A DNA stretch of 64,000 bases from Thaumasiovibrio sp043421945 (GTDB lineage: Bacteria; Pseudomonadota; Gammaproteobacteria; Enterobacterales; Vibrionaceae), in assembly GCA_043421945.1 (NCBI GenBank), contig JBHOGO010000014.1, forward strand, positions 12,464 through 76,463. Reading direction: 5' to 3'. The translations under genes and the position numbers were made by a program. Every line of letters starts with the position of its first letter. Within the stretch, counting starts at the first letter, position 1. Below are positions 45,265-53,689 of the stretch, one piece after another. The notes beneath the pieces are model-generated. The model was not told the origin of the DNA. It saw nothing but the letters and a program-made list of their open reading frames with translations, and ran no database searches.

Positions 45265-46350
45265 CTAACCGCGAATATATGCAGCGATTTTATCGCCCAT
45301 TGCACTCGTCGTTAGTGCTTTGCCTGCCTGTGCGAGATCTGCAGTAAGCTCGCCTGCTTCAAGAGCTTGAGATACGGCTTGTTCAATCGCGCGAGCCGCG
45401 TCTTCTTCACCTAAGCTATAACGCAGCATAAGTGCAGCCGATAGGATCTGTGCCACTGGGTTAGCAATGTTTTTACCTGCAATATCTGGCGCTGATCCGC
45501 CTGCTGGCTCATAAAGACCAAATTGACTATCGTTAAGGCTGGCAGAAGGGAGCATCCCCATCGAGCCTGTAATCATGGCGCACTCATCTGAAATGATGTC
45601 ACCGAAGATATTAGAACAAAGCAAGACATCAAACTGTGCAGGGTCTTTGATAAGTTGCATGGTCGCGTTATCGATATAGATGTGAGAAAGCTCAACATCA
45701 GGGTAGTCCTGCGCAATCTCTTCTACGACTTCACGCCATAAAATTGAGCTTTGTAGTACATTGGCCTTATCAACCGAACAGACTTTCTTTGAGCGTAAGC
45801 GAGCAGATTCAAACGCAATACGTGCGATACGTTCAATTTCATAGCGGTGGTAGATTTCAGTATCGTAGGCTTTTTCTTGTGGCCCTTCGCCTTCGCGTCC
45901 TTTAGGTTGACCAAAGTAGATGCCACCGGTTAGTTCACGAACGACAACGATGTCGAATCCGTTACCTGAAATATCAGCACGAAGTGGTGAGAAGCTTTCA
46001 AGACCACTGTGAATTTGAGCTGGGCGTAGGTTACAGAAAAGCTGAAAATGCTTACGAAGCGGAAGTAGGGCACCGCGTTCTGGTTGATCATTTGGTGGTA
46101 AGTGCTCCCACTTTGGACCACCGACTGAGCCAAACAGCACGGCATCGGCAGCTTCACAGCCTTTCAATGTGCTATCTGGCAATGGAGAACCATGGTTATC
46201 AATTGCGATACCGCCCACATCAAACTCATTCTTCTCAAAGGTTAGCGAGAATTTATCAGCAACTGCATCGAGTACTTTATGTGCTTGTGCCATTACTTCT
46301 GGGCCGATGCCGTCGCCGGGTAGAACGGCAATTTTATATGTCCCTGCCAT
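45265..46350 (-). CDS. leuB: 3-isopropylmalate dehydrogenase
   Basis: NAD-dependent oxidative decarboxylation of 3-isopropylmalate. 361 residues with KIAVLPGDGIGPEVMAQA at the N-terminus, RELTGGIYFGQPKG (about 137-150), and the metal/NAD region FGDIISDECAMITGSMGMLPSASL (about 250-273). Two bases from leuA. Confidence 0.97.
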   Translation of the reverse strand: MAGTYKIAVLPGDGIGPEVMAQAHKVLDAVADKFSLTFEKNEFDVGGIAIDNHGSPLPDSTLKGCEAADAVLFGSVGGPKWEHLPPNDQPERGALLPLRKHFQLFCNLRPAQIHSGLESFSPLRADISGNGFDIVVVRELTGGIYFGQPKGREGEGPQEKAYDTEIYHRYEIERIARIAFESARLRSKKVCSVDKANVLQSSILWREVVEEIAQDYPDVELSHIYIDNATMQLIKDPAQFDVLLCSNIFGDIISDECAMITGSMGMLPSASLNDSQFGLYEPAGGSAPDIAGKNIANPVAQILSAALMLRYSLGEEDAARAIEQAVSQALEAGELTADLAQAGKALTTSAMGDKIAAYIRG

Positions 46351-46352
46351 GG

Positions 46353-47909
46353 TTATACTGTCTCCGTGTTAATTTTAGTTTGTTCTTTGATTGCGGCGAT
46401 TTGGTCTGCGCGGTGAATGCTATTGATTACGTGTAGCAGCGCTTGTCCAGAAGCTTCAACGATGTCTGTCGCTAAACCTGTGCCGTGATATTTATTGCCT
46501 TTGTAGTTCGCAATGATGTCTGCTTGCCCTAAGCCATCTTCGCCTTCACCTTTTGCGGTTAAGTCGAATTTGTCTAGGCTGATTTCGTAACCGGTTACGC
46601 GGTAAATACATTGATACAACGCATCAACAGGGCCATTTCCGACAGCGGCTTCGCATTTCTCTTCATCACCGCATTGCAGCTTAATACTGGTCGTTGCCAT
46701 CACGCTACCTGACTGTACGCTTAGGTAGTTCAACTTAAAGAAATCGTCTTCGTCGCGAAGGTTAGCAAAGTGAACCAGTGCCTCTAGGTCATAGTCAAAG
46801 ACCTGACCTTTACGGTCAGCTAGCTTTAAAAAGTCGGCATACAGTGCATCTAAGTCATACTCTTTCTCGTTATACCCTAGCGTATCCATATGGTTCTTAA
46901 CGGCTGCACGGCCAGAACGTGAAGTCAGATTTAAAGCTTGCTGTTTTAAGCCGATAGACTCAGGGGTCATGATTTCGTAGGTGTTCTTATTCTTTAGCAT
47001 GCCGTCTTGATGTATGCCTGAAGAGTGGCTAAAGGCATTACCACCCACGATGGCCTTGTTGTCTTGCACTGGCATGTTACATAGTTGGCTAACAAGCTTA
47101 CTCGTGCGGTGAATCTCATCGTATTTCAGGCCAGTTTGTACACCCAATAAGTCTTGGCGTGTACGGATAATCATCGCGATTTCTTCTAATGCACAGTTAC
47201 CTGCACGCTCACCAATACCATTAATTGTTCCTTCAACTTGACGAGCGCCAGCTTGAACCGCTGCGATTGAGTTGGCAACAGACATGCCTAAGTCGTCGTG
47301 ACAGTGTACGGAGATAACCGCTTTGTCGATGTTAGGGACACGGTTAAATAGGTTAGTAATGATGCCCCCAAATTCGCCGGGTACTGTGTAGCCAACAGTA
47401 TCGGGAATATTGACGGTTGTAGCACCAGCATTGATTGCTGATTCAACCATTCGACATAGGTTATCAATAGGTGTTCGACCCGCGTCCTCGCAAGAAAATT
47501 CAACATCATCGGTATAACGTCGAGCACGTTTCACAGCACTAACGCCCATTTCGATCACGTCATCGTAGCAGCGACGTAACTTGTCTTGGACATGAATCGT
47601 CGATGTTGAAATAAAGGTATGAATACGAAATGCTTCTGCAACCTTTAATGACTCAGCAGCGACATCAATATCATTCGCCACAGCACGGGATAAACCACAA
47701 ATACGGCTGTTTTTGATGTGCTTAGCGATGGTTTGCACTGATTCAAAGTCACCCGGTGAAGAGACGGGGAAACCGGCTTCAATGACATCAACACCCAAAC
47801 GTTCGAGCGCATAAGCAATTTGTAGCTTTTCTTTGACGGTTAAACTGGCTGACAAAGCTTGTTCACCGTCACGTAATGTGGTGTCGAAGATGATGACTTG
47901 ATCACTCAT
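46353..47909 (-). CDS. leuA: 2-isopropylmalate synthase
   Basis: First committed enzyme of leucine synthesis, condensing 2-ketoisovalerate with acetyl-CoA. 518 residues: TIM barrel with FDTTLRDGEQA (about 8-18), metal-binding HCHDDLGMSVANS (about 204-216), and a C-terminal leucine-binding regulatory domain (about 390-518). Feedback inhibition by leucine is expected. AAGGAATG precedes the ATG. Behind a leader-peptide attenuator. Confidence 0.97.
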   Translation of the reverse strand: MSDQVIIFDTTLRDGEQALSASLTVKEKLQIAYALERLGVDVIEAGFPVSSPGDFESVQTIAKHIKNSRICGLSRAVANDIDVAAESLKVAEAFRIHTFISTSTIHVQDKLRRCYDDVIEMGVSAVKRARRYTDDVEFSCEDAGRTPIDNLCRMVESAINAGATTVNIPDTVGYTVPGEFGGIITNLFNRVPNIDKAVISVHCHDDLGMSVANSIAAVQAGARQVEGTINGIGERAGNCALEEIAMIIRTRQDLLGVQTGLKYDEIHRTSKLVSQLCNMPVQDNKAIVGGNAFSHSSGIHQDGMLKNKNTYEIMTPESIGLKQQALNLTSRSGRAAVKNHMDTLGYNEKEYDLDALYADFLKLADRKGQVFDYDLEALVHFANLRDEDDFFKLNYLSVQSGSVMATTSIKLQCGDEEKCEAAVGNGPVDALYQCIYRVTGYEISLDKFDLTAKGEGEDGLGQADIIANYKGNKYHGTGLATDIVEASGQALLHVINSIHRADQIAAIKEQTKINTETV

Positions 47910-47988
47910 TGCTACATTCCTTTTAAGCTGGCTTAGTACTGAACTAAGTGATTGTGTTACTGATTAATATGAGCGCCTGCGGGTTATA

Positions 47989-48021
47989 TAAAAAAACCCG
48001 CGCTTCGGCGCGGGTTTTTTT
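47989..48021 (-). terminator. leu operon attenuator terminator
   Basis: CCCGCGC, tetraloop, GCGCGGG (47997-48014) flanked by A7 and T7, 80 bases before leuA and 37 bases after the leader peptide stop. It is the transcription attenuator of leuABCD. Confidence 0.92.
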
Positions 48022-48050
48022 ATGCTGTTCTGTGGGCTAATTCTCGTCCA

Positions 48051-48113
48051 CTAGCATCCCGCGCGATAGGTCGCGATAAGCAGGAGGCTGAGGAGTAAAC
48101 GGAATTTTTTCAT
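48051..48113 (-). CDS. leuL: leu operon leader peptide
   Basis: A 20-codon frame on the minus strand, ATG at 48113 to TAG at 48051, beginning MKKFRLLLSLLL: six of codons 6-12 are leucine (TTA, CTC, CTC, CTC, CTG, CTT). It lies directly before the attenuator hairpin and leuA, exactly as a leucine leader should. The last codons contain GCGCGGG (48058-48064), which is complementary to the 5' arm of the terminator and can act as antiterminator. Too short for ordinary gene calling. Confidence 0.92.
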   Translation of the reverse strand: MKKFRLLLSLLLIATYRAGC

Positions 48114-48145
48114 AACTAGTAATAAACCCAACGATGTTTTAACAA

Positions 48146-48175
48146 TGAATATCAAATTATTGTGTGGCTCGTCAA
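48146..48175 (-). promoter_or_regulatory. Candidate leu operon promoter
   Basis: On the minus strand TTGACG (48175-48170), 18-base spacer, TATTCA (48151-48146), about 33 bases before leuL. The 230 bases upstream of it are AT-rich and could hold LeuO or Lrp sites. Confidence 0.5.
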
Positions 48176-48410
48176 GTTATTCGTGTTGTTAATCGGTGGT
48201 TGTTTCTTAAGTCATTGTTTTGTATTGATTTATTTGTTTTGGCGACAGGTTGGTATGCTTGTGTTGAATGACTCTTAATTCATTATATTTCAATGTTTAT
48301 GTTTTTAAAGGGCTTTAAAACTGCTTGAGTAAGGCTTACTTGGAGGATTATGCTGCAGATGTGTGTATTGATATGTAGAAGTGACCTATTGACTTGATGG
48401 TGGGTAGATA

Positions 48411-48440
48411 AAAAAGCACGCTGAGATCAGCGTGCTTTTT
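48411..48440 (-). terminator. Terminator after the antiporter/small-peptide genes
   Basis: A perfect 14-bp stem AAAAAGCACGCTGA/TCAGCGTGCTTTTT with a 2-base centre, 11 bases after the stop of the small peptide gene. Confidence 0.88.
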
Positions 48441-48450
48441 GAAAATCAAT

Positions 48451-48525
48451 CTATCGACTAACGAGTATTGATACGAGGAATATCGCCATCATACCTGCCA
48501 GTAATTTAAGCTCTAACTTTTTCAT
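48451..48525 (-). CDS. 24-residue single-span membrane peptide overlapping the antiporter gene
   Basis: ATG at 48525, TAG at 48451. The peptide starts MKKLELKLLAGMMAIF and continues hydrophobic (LVSILVS) to a final Arg: a basic/amphipathic start, one transmembrane segment from about residue 8 to 23 and a positive end. Support: an almost perfect AAGGAGG ribosome-binding site 6 bases before the ATG, inside the end of the antiporter gene, a 20-base overlap with that gene, and a strong terminator 11 bases after the stop. It is not a family I recognise. Likely co-expressed with, and perhaps an accessory subunit of, the antiporter. Confidence 0.72.
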   Translation of the reverse strand: MKKLELKLLAGMMAIFLVSILVSR

Positions 48526-49675
48526 GTTTTACCTCCTTAGCGTTGCTCACAATCAAGCCGCGAGCAAGGGTAATAAACCAGCCTGTTAAAATAAGGTTCA
48601 GTGCTAGTGAAAGCATGCCAATCGTCACAATTGGGCCGCCGAAACCGTAGCCAATGCTGATCATTAAAACACCAGCGCCTACTTCACCACGTGGCCACAT
48701 ACCGATGGATAGGGCCAGTCGCTCTTTCACCGTTGCTTCCTTGCGATAGCAAAACAGTGGGAACATTTTGCCGATGTTAGAAATAATGGTAATCATTAAT
48801 ACATGGAACAACACTTCGCTCATTGGCATCGCAGGGAGTGAGCCTGTTACGCTTGTAGCGGCTTCTACAGCCTCAGTGGTTCCAAATATCTGCGGTAAAC
48901 TTAAGCCAACTAATACCATAAATACTGCCGCAACTATGGTAGAGAAACGTTGATCTTGGACAGATTCATGCTGAGATTTTAGCATACAGCCTAATACAAA
49001 TGCTGGGAGTAAGACCTCAAAGTGTGCACCCGTTGCCATATGGAACGCTTCGCATGCAATAGCGATAACTACCGAGTAAGCCATGATGTACTTTGCTGCA
49101 GCGGGTATGTTCCAAAGGTGTAGGTATTTATAGGCGAGGCCAAGCATCGCAAACATTAAGACCATTGCAACGCCGAGTGCTGGGTTCCAGCCTACAACAA
49201 CAATGCTTAATGGGATCATTAATAATACGGTGTCAAGATCGTCAAAAATAGCTAAGACTCGTGCTTTATTGAACATCCAAGTCGCACCAAGACCAGCCGC
49301 TGCAAGCATGGCAAAGAGCACGCCAGCAGACGTAGGTGCAGCAAAACGACCGATGACAAGTGATTCTTTCCAAGCATCGGTGTTACTCCATAGCTCTGCA
49401 GGCATAACAGCAAAGACAAAATAGACGACAACGGCTATCCAAGGGAATGTCGCTGTTGTCATGGCTACAACGTAGTCCCATCCATATTGCTTCAGGTTGG
49501 ACTTATCGAGCTCAAATTCGCGGCCGACATTGATCATAATGTAAGACAGCGCTGTCATTGTGAGTATCAGTATGACTGGCTGCAATGAAGCATATTCAGT
49601 AAATACCATTGGGAATATCTGTGAGCAAACTAATCCAAGCATGAGCAATGCTGAATACAACATAACTTTTTTCAT
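48506..49675 (-). CDS. Cation/proton antiporter (CPA-type)
   Basis: Polytopic inner-membrane protein of 389 residues with about 11-12 helices. It looks like the Na+/H+ exchanger (CPA2/Kef-like) superfamily: LSYIMINVGREFELD, FAAPTSAGVLFAMLAAAGLG, FDDLDTVLLMIPLSIVVVG (charged DDLD in a helix, at the ion-binding position) and SIGMWPRGEVGAGVLMISIGYGFGG (a family-type RGE motif). Ion specificity is not readable; Na+ is likely in a marine host. No C-terminal RCK domain. Start ATG at 49675 with AAAGG; the leader holds competing stem arms. Confidence 0.85.
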   Translation of the reverse strand: MKKVMLYSALLMLGLVCSQIFPMVFTEYASLQPVILILTMTALSYIMINVGREFELDKSNLKQYGWDYVVAMTTATFPWIAVVVYFVFAVMPAELWSNTDAWKESLVIGRFAAPTSAGVLFAMLAAAGLGATWMFNKARVLAIFDDLDTVLLMIPLSIVVVGWNPALGVAMVLMFAMLGLAYKYLHLWNIPAAAKYIMAYSVVIAIACEAFHMATGAHFEVLLPAFVLGCMLKSQHESVQDQRFSTIVAAVFMVLVGLSLPQIFGTTEAVEAATSVTGSLPAMPMSEVLFHVLMITIISNIGKMFPLFCYRKEATVKERLALSIGMWPRGEVGAGVLMISIGYGFGGPIVTIGMLSLALNLILTGWFITLARGLIVSNAKEVKHEKVRA

Positions 49676-49678
49676 TTT

Positions 49679-49720
49679 CTACCTTTACTATTCTGACTAG
49701 TGGTAGCTTGGCTACCTTTA
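49679..49720 (-). promoter_or_regulatory. Competing stem arms in the antiporter 5' leader
   Basis: On the transcribed strand TAAAGGTAG occurs twice: at 49720-49712 and at 49687-49679, the second being the ribosome-binding site. Between them GCTACC (49707-49702) can pair with either copy: with the first it makes a tight 6-bp hairpin leaving the start open, with the second it hides the ribosome-binding site. Confidence 0.5.
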
Positions 49721-50232
49721 GGTGCTTAATACACTCTTTTTAAAACGACTAAATTGACGTTTATCCTAGATTCTAGGGCATTGAATTTGGTTAATTCACC
49801 CTGAAAATACTTAGCCATGGTAGCGAATATAGATGTGACAAGACTTAATAAAGGGAGGCGAAATATATCAGTGAGTAAATAATGAAACAAATGAGTGAGT
49901 AAATGTAACAAGGTGAAATAAGGTGTGTTTGAAGAGTATTTCTAATCTTTACTATCTATGAGCAAACTGTGCAAACCCTCGGGATTACCGATAAAAAAGG
50001 TAGGAATTAGCATTTTATACCGGAAGTTCTATGGGATAACAAGTGGGATTTTAAGAGAAATACAGTACTTCAATGAAATTAACAAATCGCTAAAGTTTGT
50101 GTGAATGAAAGGGTTTTATAAGTAACATAATGGTTTCATTCTTATACTACTAAGCTGATGGCTTTGGTCTGAGTAGCAAATGAATAGTCGACTAAGCCAA
50201 TTCTGACCTTGTTCACAAATTGTACCAGATAG

Positions 50233-50265
50233 CGTCACGTTCCTGTCACATCATTTTTCTACGCT
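50233..50265 (+). promoter_or_regulatory. Candidate Pho-box promoter of the PAP2-glycosyltransferase operon
   Basis: CGTCACGTTC directly followed by CTGTCAC (50243-50249): GTCAC half-sites exactly 11 bases apart. Ten bases later comes TACGCT (50260-50265), the spacing seen between the last Pho half-site and the -10 in E. coli phoA and pstS. Thirty bases further is the PAP2 start. Confidence 0.58.
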
Positions 50266-50295
50266 TCAGTAGTGAAAGAATACTAAGGAACGGAT

Positions 50296-50823
50296 ATGAC
50301 TATTCTCGCCCCGATTCAACGATTTGATTATGCCCTCTCAACGCTGTGTCTATGTCACCGTTTTAATATGACAACAGCGAAAGTCAGTTGTGCTGTGTCC
50401 AAAACAGGTGATGGGCACCTCTATGTTATTTTAGCACTGCTCGTTATGTTGGTTGATCAACAGAATGGTTCGCAGTTTGTGAAGTTTGGTTTACTTGCTT
50501 TTGCAATTGAACTTCCTATTTACTTTATGCTTAAGAATAGTTTTAAGCGTAACCGCCCCACTGAATTGCCTGCATTTATTAAACCCTCAGATCGCTATAG
50601 TTTACCTTCTGGGCATACGGCTGCTGCTTTTATCATGGCGGCGGTTATTAGCTACTTTTACCCACAATACTCTTTGGTTGTTTGGGTTTGGGCGAGCCTT
50701 ATTGGCTTCTCTCGAGTGATGCTAGGAGTTCACTACTTTACTGATATTGTTGCAGGTGTTGTTTTAGGGTTGTCTGCATTTCAAGTCGCATTGAAGATAT
50801 TTTTGATGGTGGGACCAATATGA
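50296..50823 (+). CDS. PAP2-family phosphatase
   Basis: Membrane phosphatase of 175 residues with all three PAP2 motifs: K80-x6-R87-P88 (KNSFKRNRP), PSGH at 104-107, and S139-R140-x5-H146-x3-D150. About five helices. Members dephosphorylate phosphatidic acid, phosphatidylglycerol phosphate or undecaprenyl diphosphate. AAGGAACGG before the ATG. The stop overlaps the next gene's ATG (ATGA), so it is coupled to a glycosyltransferase. Makes diacylglycerol from phosphatidate by hypothesis; see findings. Confidence 0.93.
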   Translation: MTILAPIQRFDYALSTLCLCHRFNMTTAKVSCAVSKTGDGHLYVILALLVMLVDQQNGSQFVKFGLLAFAIELPIYFMLKNSFKRNRPTELPAFIKPSDRYSLPSGHTAAAFIMAAVISYFYPQYSLVVWVWASLIGFSRVMLGVHYFTDIVAGVVLGLSAFQVALKIFLMVGPI

Positions 50824-51929
50824 AAATACTCTATGGCGTACAAGGAACAGGCAATGGTCATATCTCACGTGCTAGGGAGATGGCGCGTGCATTTAAAGAA
50901 CTCAATGTAGATGTCGATTTTTTATTCAGTGGTCGTTCTAAAGACCAGTATTTTGATATGGACATCTTCGAAACACACTTTTTACAGCGAGGTGTGACGT
51001 TTGCAACTGAAAATGGTCGCCTCAATCACTTAAAAACGGCGACACGCAATAATCTGTTTTCTCTGCACCGTGAGATCAAGGCATTAGACATTAGCGGTTA
51101 TGATGTAGTACTTAATGATTTTGAACCAATATCAGCGTGGGCAGCAAAACATCAAAATATTCCTTCTGTTGGTATTAGCCATCAATGTGCGTTCCTGCGG
51201 CAGATACCGATACAAGGTCAAAGCTTGTTAGATAAGCAACTGGTCAATCACTTTGCCCCCACACAGCATCAACTAGGTTTGCATTGGTATCACTTTGGTC
51301 AGTCTATATTACCGCCAATCATTCCCAGCATGCCTTTGGATTTGGTGACGAATAATGGCGAAGTGCTTGTTTATTTACCATTTGAAGACCCTGATACTGT
51401 CATCCAGTTCCTGTCACACTTTTCTGACCAACCCTTTAATTTTTACCACCCAAGCTTTAAAGACGTTGAACAGAGAGAGAACGTGAAACTTCGTCCACTC
51501 TCTAGGGTTGGCTTTCATCAAGATTTAATGGCGTGTTCAGGGGTTATTGCAAATGGTGGATTTGAGTTGCCATCAGAAGCTATTGGTATTGGGAAAAAAC
51601 TGCTGTTAAAGCCCCTTCAAGGGCAATTTGAGCAAACATCGAATGTGATGACTCTGGAAATGATGGGGCTTGCTCAAGCCATGAATACATTGAGCCTAAA
51701 TGCTCTGAGAACATGGCTAGAGTCTCCAAGTGTTGGTGCGGTGAGATTTCCAAACGTTGCAGACCAGATATCCCGTTGGGTATTAGAGGGTAATTGGGGA
51801 ACTCATGATGCGCTCTGGGAGTCGCTGTGGTCGACGGTGATGTACCCTGAAGCCGTAGAAGACTTAGTCAGTGAATTTGATGTAGCTAAAGGGCGTATTC
51901 GTACAGGCTCTTCCTTAACCTCTCTTTAG
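50820..51929 (+). CDS. MJ1255/VC2487 family glycosyltransferase
   Basis: GT-B fold glycosyltransferase of 369 residues resembling MurG/GT28-type enzymes: N-terminal MKILYGVQGTGNGHISRAREMARAF (nucleotide/acceptor loop GTGNGH) and the C-terminal donor-site segment SGVIANGGFELPSEAIGIGKKLLLKPLQGQFEQ. No signal peptide, so it works on the cytoplasmic face of the membrane. The family was named after a Vibrio cholerae member and has no settled function to my knowledge. Coupled to the PAP2 phosphatase and behind a Pho box candidate. Confidence 0.9.
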   Translation: MKILYGVQGTGNGHISRAREMARAFKELNVDVDFLFSGRSKDQYFDMDIFETHFLQRGVTFATENGRLNHLKTATRNNLFSLHREIKALDISGYDVVLNDFEPISAWAAKHQNIPSVGISHQCAFLRQIPIQGQSLLDKQLVNHFAPTQHQLGLHWYHFGQSILPPIIPSMPLDLVTNNGEVLVYLPFEDPDTVIQFLSHFSDQPFNFYHPSFKDVEQRENVKLRPLSRVGFHQDLMACSGVIANGGFELPSEAIGIGKKLLLKPLQGQFEQTSNVMTLEMMGLAQAMNTLSLNALRTWLESPSVGAVRFPNVADQISRWVLEGNWGTHDALWESLWSTVMYPEAVEDLVSEFDVAKGRIRTGSSLTSL

Positions 51930-51945
51930 TTGGATGCAATTGAAG

Positions 51946-51976
51946 CCTCCTATTTTGATAATAGGAGGTTTTTTTT
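51946..51976 (+). terminator. Terminator after the glycosyltransferase gene
   Basis: CCTCCTATT, loop TTGAT, AATAGGAGG followed by eight T's. Confidence 0.9.
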
Positions 51977-52476
51977 CGCCTTTTGTTTATATCAATACAA
52001 CTTTCTCTTCTTTTTTATCATGCCGTACCGTGTATTGGTCATTTTTATTTGGTTTTTTATGGAATAAAAATGTGATCTTCCTCCTGTTAATTATTGTTAA
52101 CTATGTCAGTAAGACTATTGTCTTTAGCGAAAATAACGTTGATATACTTTTCCAGCAATTAAATTCATGAATGCATTCGAGCTTATTTATATAATTTTAG
52201 ATTATTTATGCTTCTGTTTAGATCGTTTTATGTGTGGCTAAATATATGTATTTAAAGTGATTTGTGGTGTTTTTGTGTCAATAGTTATATTCGCTAACAT
52301 TTTCAATAAGGAACTGATATTGGTTTCGTCAATTTATTAGATTACAAATAGTTTGGTTGTCGGAATGAGCATTAGAATAATGCCAATCTTATTTCGGTAA
52401 GTTACAACGATATTTTGAGTATCAGGCGATGGAGTCGCCCTGTTTAGTCATTGTTAATATAATAAGAGGCAAGATT
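51977..52476 (+). promoter_or_regulatory. Long AT-rich upstream region of leuO
   Basis: About 500 bases with no gene, strikingly AT-rich with many T runs (TTTTTTATCA, ATTATTTATG). Such a region before leuO is the usual target of H-NS silencing and LeuO autoactivation. No single operator can be named by eye. Confidence 0.55.
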
Positions 52477-53430
52477 ATGACACGTAGAGGATCTTCTGTA
52501 CTTCCGAGAGAAGGGTACCAAATGGAGTCAACCCTACGCAGTGTGGATTTAAATCTGCTTACAGTGTTTGATGCGGTAATGCAGGAACAAAACATCACTC
52601 GTGCTGCTCACAACCTTGGCATGTCACAGCCAGCGGTGAGTAACGCAGTTACACGTTTAAAAGTCATGTTTAATGACGAGTTATTTATGCGCCACGGGCG
52701 AGGTATTCAACCTACACAACGCGCTAAGCAGTTGTTCGGCCCGATCCGTCAAGCACTTCAGTTGGTCAAGAACGAGCTACCATCTTCTGTATTTTCCCCT
52801 GAGACTTCTTCTCGTACGTTCAAGATCGCAATTTGCAGCCCATCTGACATGCGTTTTGGACCAGCAATTTTGAGTAAAGTTGCCGATCATGCTCCGAGTC
52901 TTCGTGTGCAATTAGAAGCTGAAATGGATTCTGAACTATCAACGAAGATGCGTTATCAAGATATCGATTTTGTTATCGACTACATTCGTTTTGATGAAGC
53001 AGGGTTCTGCTCTACAGAGCTGTTTAGCGATGAGTTAGTCGTTGTCGCGTCAAATAACCACCCGCGCTTAAGTGACAGCATTTCAGCAGCACAATTTGCA
53101 GAAGAGAAGCACGCGCTTCTTAAAGGCATTCCTGGCGTAAAAGGCTTTGCAGACAAAGTCTATCAAGGTCAGAATTACCATGATGCATATCAGGGCGCAA
53201 GCTTGAGCAATATCATGTACGTTGTAGGTCAATCAGACCTTATTGCCGTAGCGCCACGTTGGTTGGCTGAGTCGGTATCAGAGAACCTTGATCTTAATGT
53301 TCTGCCGTTACCTTTCGAAAACGCAGCAATCAGTGGCTACTTAAGCTGGCATGAGTCTTCGCAAAAAGATAAAGGTCACATTTGGATGCGTGACATGCTG
53401 ATGATGATCTGTGGTGACAGCAGCTACTAA
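52477..53430 (+). CDS. leuO: LysR-family regulator LeuO
   Basis: LysR-type regulator of 317 residues from the ATG at 52477 (AAGAGG before it). Recognised by the N-terminal extension before MESTLRSVDLNLLTVFDAVMQEQNITRAAHNLGMSQPAVSNAVTRLKVMF (winged helix-turn-helix about 17-75), the substrate-binding domain, and its place between leuABCD and ilvIH. LeuO antagonises H-NS and controls stress, bile-response and virulence genes in enterobacteria and vibrios. An upstream in-frame start at 52429 is less likely. Confidence 0.92.
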   Translation: MTRRGSSVLPREGYQMESTLRSVDLNLLTVFDAVMQEQNITRAAHNLGMSQPAVSNAVTRLKVMFNDELFMRHGRGIQPTQRAKQLFGPIRQALQLVKNELPSSVFSPETSSRTFKIAICSPSDMRFGPAILSKVADHAPSLRVQLEAEMDSELSTKMRYQDIDFVIDYIRFDEAGFCSTELFSDELVVVASNNHPRLSDSISAAQFAEEKHALLKGIPGVKGFADKVYQGQNYHDAYQGASLSNIMYVVGQSDLIAVAPRWLAESVSENLDLNVLPLPFENAAISGYLSWHESSQKDKGHIWMRDMLMMICGDSSY

Positions 53431-53502
53431 GCTATATTCCTGATTACACAGTGACTCTTATGTAGAGAAGCGACGAAATTCGAGAATTAAAGTGAATACT
53501 TT

Positions 53503-53536
53503 AAAAAACAGCGTACATGAGTACGCTGTTTTTTTA
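53503..53536 (+). terminator. Terminator after leuO
   Basis: AAAAAACAGCGTAC, loop ATGA, GTACGCTGTTTTTTT. Confidence 0.92.
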
Positions 53537-53689
53537 TATCTGCTTACAATTGTATCAATATGATTAAAACTGCGTTTAAACCTTGTGTTTATCCCGCTTT
53601 TAAGTGGGATCTTGCCAACATTTTATTTGCACTTAGGGACTTTTTATTGCCTTTTGGGCGCTAGAAGGTACCATCTGTCTTATCAATGA

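Larger units (their letters stand above)
49676..50295. promoter_or_regulatory. Divergent intergenic region between antiporter and PAP2 genes
   Basis: 620 bases with no convincing gene; a 61-codon minus frame at 49726-49911 lacks coding character. It contains the antiporter leader, a GAATGAAA/TTTCATTC inverted repeat (50103-50110, 50134-50141) and the Pho box candidate. Confidence 0.6.

Noticed and set aside
49726..49911. 61-codon minus-strand frame upstream of the antiporter
   Set aside because: Overlaps the antiporter leader elements, low-complexity His/Leu-rich translation, no ribosome-binding site.
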